Assembly: GCA_903772945.1 (NCBI GenBank)
Contig: CAICTM010000110.1
Coordinates: forward strand, 1 to 64,000
Origin: Seminavis robusta
Taxonomy: Eukaryota > Bacillariophyta > Bacillariophyceae > Naviculales > Naviculaceae
DNA: 64,000 nt
Reading direction: 5' to 3'
The notes under the pieces are model-generated. The model saw nothing but the letters and a program-made list of their open reading frames with translations. It had not been told where the DNA came from and did no database searches. The stretch's first letter is position 1; the number at the start of each line of letters is the position of its first letter. Below, in pieces: positions 56,127 to 64,000 of this stretch. The translations under genes and the position numbers were made by a program.

Positions 56127-58554
56127 CTACATCATATTCAAGGGGGTTGCACGCATTCGTTCCTTGTGCAATGCCTCATTTAATCGTTCGGTGGTTGCCT
56201 TCCACTTGGACCGCGCCACCAACAGCGTGCCTGTGCTTCCACCGACCGCCATGGCTCCGTACGCAGCCATGGCCGGCACAACCCACGAGGCGGGCGCTGC
56301 CATGCCCATCAACCCTACGGTAGCAGCAGTTGCCTCTTGTGCTGCCGCGGCACGGCCAATGGCCATGGTTCCTCCCCACGTCGCACCGGCCAAACCGGCG
56401 GCACCCTGCAACGTGGACCATTTCCCTGGTACGGCAGATACAAGAGAAGCAAAGCTGTGAGCGGTATGTGTGACATCATTCATGAGGTTCCTTTGCCTTG
56501 ATCGATCAGCACGTACCTGTCTTGCACCACGTCGCAACGCATTCGCAGTTGGCCCATAGTAAATGATATTTGGGTAGAATGGACGAACGAAACGTATCGT
56601 TGGCTTCTCGTTCCGCTTGGACGAGCAAAAAGTTGACCCGGTTCAAGACAACTTCGGGTGCATCACTGGCCACCGCCGTTGTACTAATACCCGATCGAGA
56701 AATCATGGTCTTCCAACGCGGGGCACCGTATTCTACCTTGTGCCAAGCAGACGACAATAGAGATGATGTGTCCTCTGTACTAGAGTGAGTTGTTGTGTAG
56801 ACCCGCAAGATTCCTCCTGTGGATGCGCCCATGCCCACAAAGGAAGTATCGGCCTTGTTGTTCCATCGAAACGACGAGGGTGGCCTTGGCGGCAATTCAT
56901 CACCATTGCTGCTCTTGGATCTCTTGGACGGGGGCAAAATGGTCAAATCCACACCATCCTCGTCGGTTCCCTTGGATTCGATATAAGCTACTACTTGTTG
57001 TTCTTGTTCTTCTGACGGCTGCGTTCCTGGTTCCGCGGTTTCTGGCAAAAAGTTGGAAAAGTCGGCAATGGTCAACTCTTCTTTCCATTCTCCCTCCTTG
57101 TCTCCTGGGTGGATCGACACATGCATCACGATACCATGGTGCTGAAAGACCCGGGGGACTCCCGCTATACTGCACCATTGGTAGACGTGATCCCCTCGTT
57201 CAAATTCGGGTTTGTAGTCTGCAAGCTTCGTATTATTGTCAGCAGATTTCTTTGCCTTCTTGCCAGCACTGCTTTTGCTCTTGTTGGTAGATTGGCTGCT
57301 ACTGTCCATAATGTCAATCTCGCTAATGTACTTCAATTTGTGGTCGCTGCTGCTCATGGTGGATGGACACGACATGTCAATTTCATCCATGTAGTTGCTG
57401 CCATAATTGTTCCATTGTGATGTGTTGACTTGAGGAGGAGACACGATCGCATCCTCTTCATCGGTCGGATACGCACTGGAGCTGCGGGAGGAGCTTCGAC
57501 GTGACACTGTGGACTTGGAGCTCTTTGTGGATTTGGAGCTCCTGGTGGACCTGGAGCTTTTTGTGGATTTGGAGCTCCTCGTGGATCTGGAGCTTCTAGT
57601 AGACTTTTGCGAGACGGCTGACCGCGTGCTCTTGTGGGACGCCCTGGAATGAACCGTGGCCAGACTCTTGTTGTCGTCGTCATCTTCATCCATACTGACG
57701 AGGTTTGGTTTGAGATTGGCCATGAGTTGTGTCTGAGCATCTGCTTCACTGACGGTTCCAATACTCTTATTGTTGGTAATGGAAGGAAGACTCTTGTCAT
57801 CTTCGCTGTCGCTCGGTTCCAAAATGTTGGTACTGACCGAAGAGAGATATTTCTTGCTGCCTTCTTTTGACGACAGGGAATAGCTGGACGAATCAGCAAT
57901 GGTAATCTCAAATCCCACGCCATCAGTAATAGTAGTACCATCATCATCTGTATCTGAGTGTTCATTCTTGAACTCTTCGGCACTCGTGTCGGTAATGTAA
58001 TGCCGGTTGGTGCTGATACTGTCATGGTCAAAGAACTCGGATTTGGCTCCTCGAATTCGGACGGATTCATCCGTGGACTCGAACGAAGACAAGAATCCAA
58101 ACGAACCGCCAATGGACGACAGACTGCCAAAGTATTTGTAGGACGGAATCGAAGAACTCTTGGACGTGGCAGTGCCAGTGGCCGTGGACGTCAAGGATCC
58201 CGACTCATCAGTAGTCAGAGTAAAGGGCGAAAAGTAGGACGACGAAGAGGCGGACGACGACGACGAAGAAGAAGAAGACCTGAAGGTTTCCGTGGAATAG
58301 TCAGAGCCAGACTCGGAGATGCTCGAAATCGAAGGAGCAGCCTCGCTGGCCGCCGTGGAGTAGTTGTCACTCTCATCACTGTTGTGTGCCGTCATGGTCC
58401 GTCTTATTCTTTTTAGTTGTCTCTTGACTTTAGACGCCAAAAACCGGACGGCTGCTTTCCTGCTGGTTCGGCCAAAAAGATTGTGGGAGGATCGCTTCTT
58501 GACATGATGGTTCCCAGGGGTTGATGCTGGTTTCCGAGTGGGGTTCCTTGTCAT
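56127..58554 (-). CDS. LRAT-like domain protein with long Ser-rich N-terminus
   Basis: Two exons, 58554-56517 and 56425-56127 (about 778 aa), with a 91-bp intron (GTACGT...CCAG). The join gives TWCKTGKWSTLQG, which reads as the family expects. Residues 1-~440 are low complexity: Ser tracts, acidic stretches and a KSTRSS/KSTKSS ladder near 57470-57610. The LRAT-type domain begins FERGDHVYQWCSIAGVPRVFQHHGIV (His near residue 471) and ends LLWANCECVATWC (catalytic Cys near 669). So the His and Cys of the thiol acyltransferase/hydrolase fold are present, with NCEC instead of the usual NCEHF. A C-terminal Ala/Gly-rich hydrophobic hairpin (about 690-750) may insert in a membrane. An upstream 5' UTR exon is possible because TTTCAG precedes the start. 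Confidence 0.8.
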
Positions 58555-59675
58555 TGTTACCTGAAACCACAAGAAGTCATCAAGGTGCGCCCCACGAAAC
58601 AAACTGTCACAGCGTCACTGCGCTCACCAAAAAATGAGCAGCGCTCGATCCATGGAAGAGTGAAATTGCACTCACTATTAAGATACAGGTGAGGTCTGGG
58701 CTCATGGTACCGATACAGTAGCGGCTATTACAGAAGATTTGCAGATCGGTTGCTCTAGCTAGCTATCCAGTACCGGTAGCAAGAGTTGTAAGCGACGAGG
58801 AAGGCTGGTTGGAAAAGGATTATTTGCTAATATAGAACAGTTTGTCTTCAGGTTTGGCCTGGCTCTTGACTAGTAGGCGTCTTCTGTCAAACCAGAGACA
58901 AAATTCTGCTGCAAGGAAGATGGATTGCACGATTTACTGTTTCTTCTGGTACCTACCAAGTGCTGTATCATAGCTGTGATTCTTCCGGGCTTGTGCATTT
59001 CTCCCTGTTTCATTGTCGGCCTCCATCGACCTTACCGTACCGGTACCATGACGACCCCAATCTATCAAAGTAAAGCACTACTGGTACATAGTACATTTAT
59101 TTGAGCTCTTATTTTTCAAAAGTCTAATGAATCATTGCCAATCATTCTGTATTATACCGGTACACTGTAGTATGACAATGTACCGAAACCTGTCATGCTG
59201 CCAAAAGCGACAGGTAGCATTCGAGGCAAGATCTTATAAAAGAGGGATTATCGCAAGTAAAAAGACTCAGAGATTTAATTTCACTAAATCTATGGTGTGA
59301 ATGCATATTAGCAAGCATGCTCACGTTTTTGGCCAAGGGCAACTAACTCGGAACCCTCCCAAGCTGAAACATCTTTCTGCGATGATAGAACCGTTTTGGT
59401 GGTCTTGAGATGACTTGATGAACTTCCTCCGCTATCGGATCTCCAAATCTTATATAAAATACTACCTGTAGTTGTGGGAGCCAACCAAGCAATTTTTAAA
59501 CTTGGACAGAGAGAAGTGTACGACCATTACTTGATGCATCGGAATGTCTTTGAATGGAACAGAGGACTCTTGAGCTGCCAGAGATATATATAGCCAGCTT
59601 GGTGTAGCTGCCTAGCTAAGTTGCGAGTTCGGTGATCAGGCTGCATGCCAACACAGGTAGGTTCGTAACATCATT
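58555..59675. other. Spacer upstream of LRAT-like gene
   Basis: 1.1 kb containing that gene's promoter and the 3' flank of DUF1295-B. TACCGTACCGGTACC-type palindromes at about 58770, 59035 and 59155; one GGTAGCATT 9-mer near 59213. No ORF of note. Confidence 0.5.
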
Positions 59676-60735
59676 CTAAGTGGATTTACTCTTGGTGCCA
59701 CTTCCGAACGGATTGGGCAAATAGAGCGGCACTTGCTTTTGATATTCCACATAGGCGGGGTACTTGGAAATTGTAACATATTCTGTCATATGTCCTGATC
59801 CCTGAAACAGAGACATGAGGAGGAGACAACCCAAGATGGATGCATTGAACAATTTGGATGTCAAACTCAATGATTCCACTGTCCACAATGCTGCCACTGA
59901 AAAGAGGTAGTATGTACACCAGATAGCTTGTTCGGCAGCATAGTTTGGTTTTCGGCAAATGGCAAAAAGTCCCGACTGCAAAAAACCATCCTTGTATTCA
60001 CCATCCAGTGGTTCTCCAGCATTTTTGCGCCGATATTTCTCTGTCTGAAAGGCGAATTGTGCATTGTCGGCTAAGGTTTCCACCACTACCAGCCCCAGTA
60101 AGATCATTGCTGCCAGGAAATCCAAAAAGTTGAGTGGATGATTGTTGTTGCCAAAACAGTCCTGCTTGTCATTGCTGGCCACCAAATGTGCCACCATGGA
60201 CGGCGTGGCAATCAACAAGAGGAGTACATTTTGGTAGAAGCTGATAAAGACAAAGTTGAAGATATGCCACACCACTGGATTCTTGAGTGCCGCAATGTAA
60301 TCTCCTCGTTGCAGGATTGCCCATCGGTAGTCTTCTTCTCCGGACCACGGTGGCCACGAATATCCTCCTCGACGATTGAAATTGTATGACAACCGGAGTC
60401 CCCACACAGTTGTTACAATGGCCATGAGGAGTGTCCTGGAATCATTGACCAATATCCAGGCATACACCCACGGAACAACACTCCACAGTTTGTCCACCTG
60501 CGAAAAATTGCCCGTCAATAAGGAGATCCCATAGGTCAGCCTGCACAAAATTGGGAAAAAATGCCAGAACAGAGTGAGATGTCAATAGAGACATAACAAA
60601 ACCATGGATTCCTCTTGATGTCATGGCAACTTACCCGATGAAAAAGAGACAAGTATTCCATGCATTGGCCAGTCCTGTGCCCGAGTTACCGATGCCTTCC
60701 CACAGCAGATGACCAACACCGCATTGTTCCGACAT
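59676..60735 (-). CDS. DUF1295 / steroid-5-alpha-reductase-like membrane protein (copy B)
   Basis: Two exons on the minus strand, 60735-60635 and 60540-59676 (321 aa). The 94-bp intron (GTAAGT...TGCAG) sits at the same codon and phase as in copy A. Exon 1 reads MSEQCGVGHLLWEG...TCLFFIG. The rest matches copy A nearly residue for residue (SRRGGYTWPPW there, NRRGGYSWPPW here; LADNAQFAFQTEKYR; the TEYVTISKYPAYVEYQKQVPLYLPN tail). It differs by a short insertion (NDKQDCFGNN). Intron conservation shows DNA-level duplication rather than retroposition. It lies 9 kb from copy A in the opposite orientation and shares a ~450-bp divergent promoter region with the peroxiredoxin gene. Confidence 0.88.
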
Positions 60736-61183
60736 GTTGTTGTTTCGTCAGTTCTGTATTTCAACCTCTCGCTTTTCTCCTTCCGAGTGCTTTTATGCCG
60801 TATACCAAAGCAAATACCGGTGTCTTTGGGTTGCTCGGGCCAGTTGCGGGTTCTTTCTTGGGCACTCTGGCTGCTGTGTGATGGTTTGCTCCGTGGTGGT
60901 GCCGTCTTTGAAGCTCGGGGAGATCGCGAACAAAAGGTGACTCACTCACTCAGAACTGCTGCCAACACGTCATGTGCCTCTCATCGCATCGTGGAGGTGA
61001 GCGCAGCGTGGGATAGATGAACAATGGGGTTAGGGTTAGCATATAGCGTGGTGGCCGTATCTTTGGTCTGTACCTCTGTCCATGCCTCATCATCGTGGAT
61101 CTTTAGAGGCCAATGGATTTCTTTTGGCTTCGCTTGCCTCCGCTGTTTTCTTCCGCACACATCCATTTTCCCATTCCGACACC
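60736..61183. other. Divergent promoter region, DUF1295-B / peroxiredoxin
   Basis: 448 bp between divergent start codons. Contains one short GGGTTAGGGTTAGC stretch near 61025. No other feature. Confidence 0.5.
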
Positions 61184-61881
61184 ATGAAGTTGGTGGTCCA
61201 GAACCTCTTGGCAGCAGCCTTGCTGCTCCTAGCAACAACTTGCCAAGCCGTCAAGGTCGGCGACAGCATTCCCACCGATGTGGAACTCCATTTCGGTTTT
61301 CCACCCGAGAATATCAATTTGAGTCAACGCATTGCCTCGAAAAAGGTGATTTTAGTGGGTCTTCCCGGTGCATTTACACCGACCTGATCCACCCGCCAAG
61401 TGCCCGGGTACTTGGCCAATGAGGACGCATTGAAGGAATTGGGAATTGACGAAGTGATTGTATTTTGTGTCAACGATGGTGCCGTCATGAATGCCTGGGC
61501 GCTCGATCAAAATGTGCCCACCGACAGTATCATCAAGTTAATGGGAGATCCCTACGCCGTCTTGACGGAAAAGTTGGACATGGAATTGACTCATGCCGGG
61601 CCCAAATCGGTGGGACTGGTCAATCGATGCAAACGGCATGCTCTTTACATTGTCAATGGGAGTGTCAAAATTGTGCGAGTTGCCGAAAAAGACGATGATC
61701 CGGCAGGTGAGTTGCAGTGCATTATTTGTGATGTAATTTTGAATGGGGTAGCATTATTGCTAATCGGTTTTACTTCTCTTTTTTGATCATAGGCGACGAC
61801 TTTCCAGATATCACTCTGGCCGGGAGCATGATTGAAGCCATCAAAGAGTTGAGATCCAGCAGTCCCAAAGAGGAACTGTAA
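61184..61881 (+). CDS. Prx5-type peroxiredoxin, probable selenoprotein (in-frame TGA at catalytic site)
   Basis: Two exons, 61184-61706 and 61793-61881 (203 residues counting TGA as an amino acid). The 86-bp intron has GTGAGT...CATAG ends. The N-terminus (LLAAALLLLATTCQA) is a signal peptide. The domain is a complete type II/Prx5 peroxiredoxin: VILVGLPGAFTPT, then TGA (61385-61387, residue 68), then STRQVPGYLAN. Downstream are EVIVFCVNDGAVMNAWA, GPKSVGLVNRCKRHALYIVNG and the terminal SMIEAIKEL helix. The family has Cys at the TGA position, the peroxidatic residue (FTPTCST). Everything before and after is in one frame, so selenocysteine insertion fits better than a chance stop. A SECIS element was not proven by eye. 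Confidence 0.88.
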
Positions 61882-62465
61882 CGTTCTCTTTTATTAGACA
61901 AGCAACGGCACAGTGGTGGCAATTCGTTTTTGTTTCCATGTTCGCCTGATATCATGTCGTTGTTTTGGCAAGCCGTGAATGACGTTTCCTCGACAATACG
62001 CTACTAACTTGATTGGAGTATCATATTACAACAATATCGTAGATGAGAAGGGGAAACCGAAAAATTTGGGAAGGGCACTTTGTTTGGTTGATTCCGGGGA
62101 CGCGTCCTCTCTCGGAACAAACGAAACCAATGGCTCCATCCCGTTTGAGCTGCCAAAATGATAGAGATTCAGGGAATTTTGGGAAGGGAAAGCAAATGTC
62201 TACAACTAACTAACTAGCAGGTGCTGATTAGAAACTGAAATTTAGATTCATTCATTCATAGAAATCTCGATGGAATAGTTCCGCGGGCAAGAAGCACTGA
62301 ATCGAATCCTACTTCCGTGCGAGCTCGCCTTCAATTTGTATGGGAAAAGTAGAAACTCCCAATGCCAAACAATATGTGCAGACCGATGATCGACCAGGCA
62401 AACAACATAACACCAAGCAACCCTATACTGTCCACGTGAAAAGCATTTCCAGAAGAAGGACAATG
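61882..62465. other. 3' region of the peroxiredoxin gene
   Basis: 584 bp up to the stop of the convergent ankyrin gene. A stable-looking hairpin lies at about 62081-62130 (TTTGTTTG and TTCCG pair with CGGAA and CAAACGAA around a GGAC-GC-GTCC tip). ATGA/GTGA strings that could nucleate a SECIS core occur at about 61974, 61978 and 62043. I could not fold any into a convincing canonical SECIS. Confidence 0.4.
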
Positions 62466-63176
62466 TCAAAGCTCATCACTGCCACTTGTGACAGCACCTG
62501 CTGCAATCAAGGCTCTCTCAACATCTGTGAAATATCCACTCTGAGCAACATCCAAGGGTGTTTTACCAGAAGAATCCTTTGCATTGACATCCACCCCATC
62601 GTGTCCAAGCAACGTGGTAACAATGTCCAAGTGGCCTTTCTGTGCAGCCAAATTGAGGGGAGTCCCGCCACCAATTAACTCTGCATTTGCATCCACACCA
62701 TCATGCCCTAGCAATGCTTTGACAACATCAACATGATCAAACCATGCAGCATGATGAAGAGCTGTATAACCAACCGGTCCCTTTGCATTTACATCCACTC
62801 CATCCTGTCCTAGCAATACTTGGACAACATCAACATGACCCGTCCATGAAGCATGATGAAGGGCTGTCAAACCAAGTCTACAAGGCAATGATGCATTGGC
62901 TCCACTTTCCAGAAGTGTTTCTATCACACTGACATGACCATTGACAGCAGCTTCATGTAGAGATGTAGTAATGTGGTTATTGTCCACAGGAGAATGACTG
63001 GCGCCCTTCTCCATCAAGACTTTCCCCGAAGTCGTGTGCCCTGCAGCCCAGTGCAACATGGCCAAACACGAAACGAAAAAGGCTCCACGAACCATCCAAA
63101 CCACAGGATACGTCCAAAACGAGAGCATAGAGTTGCCTCGGCCACTTGTAGTAACTTGGATTTCGTCGTTCGTCAT
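62466..63176 (-). CDS. Single-pass membrane ankyrin-repeat protein
   Basis: 236 aa, one exon, ATG at 63176. A short cytosolic head (MTNDEIQVTTSGRGNSM) leads into a membrane segment (WTYPVVWMVRGAFFVSCLAMLHW). Then come about five ankyrin repeats of the canonical G-TALHHA-GHVDVVxxLLG-GxDVNAK pattern: TSLHEAAVNGHVSVIETLL, TALHHASWTGHVDVVQVLL, TALHHAAWFDHVDVVKALL, TPLNLAAQKGHLDIVTTLL and TPLDVAQSGYFTDVERALI. Unlike the ankyrin gene at 40 kb it lacks the coiled coil and second membrane segment, and its frame is intact. Function unknown; ankyrin repeats bind proteins. Confidence 0.88.
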   Translation of the reverse strand: MTNDEIQVTTSGRGNSMLSFWTYPVVWMVRGAFFVSCLAMLHWAAGHTTSGKVLMEKGASHSPVDNNHITTSLHEAAVNGHVSVIETLLESGANASLPCRLGLTALHHASWTGHVDVVQVLLGQDGVDVNAKGPVGYTALHHAAWFDHVDVVKALLGHDGVDANAELIGGGTPLNLAAQKGHLDIVTTLLGHDGVDVNAKDSSGKTPLDVAQSGYFTDVERALIAAGAVTSGSDEL

Positions 63177-64000
63177 TGGATCTTGGATTGGATTGCCGGT
63201 AGCCTTGTGTTGCTCGATAGATGTATCAATCTGCCAGCAGAGCGCTCACTGGTCAACATCAAACTATGATAATGGAAGCAATCGCTCACATGTGCACATG
63301 GGGTTTCCCGTCGGCAAGTACCAAAGCACGAAGACGTTTTACTATATAGTATTCAGAAGAGTAGGATTTTTCCGTGAACCCAACAGACGCAATGCAGCAT
63401 CTTGACACAGCATGAAGCAACATCATCATCTCATCAAAACCAACAATGACAGTACTATGAATAGTACAACGGGGACTGAGTCACTCTGGCTCCTCAACGT
63501 TACATTGGTGGCAACCACTCGATCAACGCACTTGTGGAAGGCCCCCTCCGAACGCCTCGCTCCACCGGAAACCTTGAAATGCTGGCATGCTTGTTCCGTA
63601 TCGGTTATCAGTACTCAGCGTAGTATTTGTTACTCCAGTGTCATACCGTACATGTATTTTGTAAAGTAATGAGCGGAGGTTTCTTTATTTCAACCCAGCC
63701 AACGTGGCTCGTATCTCGGGATCGGTGGGAAACCTTGGCTGACCCTCTGACTTGGGACGTGGAAGGTGCAAAAGAGGGCAACTTCCACGTTCCGTGAGAG
63801 ATTATGTGTGCGTCTGAAAGATACTGGTCTACCAAAATGGCACACCAAGCTTCCCTTCTCAACCTTGCAGAAAGAAACTGAAGGCTGATGATGATCCTAT
63901 GTACATAGCGAGCAATGACATCCCGTCACATGCACATCAAGCAATGCTATAGAATAAATCCTGTGTTTTAGCGATTCGGCAGTTTGTGAGTAAACTCACT
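63177..64000. other. Upstream region of the ankyrin gene, window end
   Basis: About 0.8 kb with short ORFs only; nothing recognised. Confidence 0.5.

Noticed and set aside
61020-61040. TTAGGG repeats (also one near 45110) as telomere remnants
   Set aside because: Only about two units each; too short to mean anything.
62043-62095. SECIS candidate starting at ATGA near 62043
   Set aside because: The sequence after ATGA does not pair with that before the next GA over the needed 10-12 bp; only short AACC/GGTT pairing is available.
1-64000. tRNA or snRNA genes
   Set aside because: I looked for GGTTCRANNCC-type T-loops and saw none with a plausible acceptor stem; a covariance search would settle it.

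Overview
The window looks like nuclear DNA of a diatom, most plausibly a raphid pennate such as Seminavis (the genus is inference). The support is: short GT-AG introns of about 77-127 bp; a plastid-type presequence with an SSAF motif; three very large secreted proteins built from silaffin/cingulin-type KGSKGSK and YGDDYY repeats; single-pass LRR receptor-like proteins; and a peroxiredoxin whose catalytic cysteine codon is TGA, as expected for a selenoprotein. Spacers are rich in AGCTAGCT and GGTACCGG palindromes.

Layout. 1-2.7 kb: a 763-bp tandem duplication with TG microsatellites and a degenerate retropepsin-like relic. 3.7-4.8 kb: a plastid DUF1995 protein. 5.7-19.6 kb: three minus-strand repeat-protein genes (SFL1-3 here, informal names), interrupted by a plus-strand HXXXDG acyltransferase-like gene with frame breaks. 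22.4-34 kb: two LRR receptor-like genes, NAA50, and a decayed ubiquitin-like/LRR gene. 34.6-38.3 kb: an Atg22-like MFS transporter facing an ACC-synthase-like aminotransferase. 38.6-41.4 kb: LINE-like 3' fragments and an ankyrin membrane protein. 42.8-45 kb: a four-exon double-SET protein with a signal peptide. 45.1-46.5 kb: a roughly 73-bp tandem array and a 488-bp palindromic MITE-like element. 47.7-60.7 kb: two FkbM methyltransferases and two DUF1295 reductases as rearranged paralogue pairs, plus TPR/MYND/LRR and LRAT-like genes. 61.2-63.2 kb: the TGA-containing peroxiredoxin and a membrane ankyrin protein.

The outstanding signals are the cluster of silica-wall-type precursors, each with a signal peptide, an acidic propeptide, an R-X-L site and pentalysine clusters; the peroxiredoxin with TGA exactly at the peroxidatic position; and the unusual palindromic element near 46 kb. 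No operon logic is expected in this kind of genome. Possible functional groupings are the SFL cluster (cell wall) and the co-duplicated FkbM/DUF1295 genes. Several genes carry one or a few frame breaks; from one sequence I cannot separate real decay from assembly indels. All coordinates and exon boundaries were read by eye.
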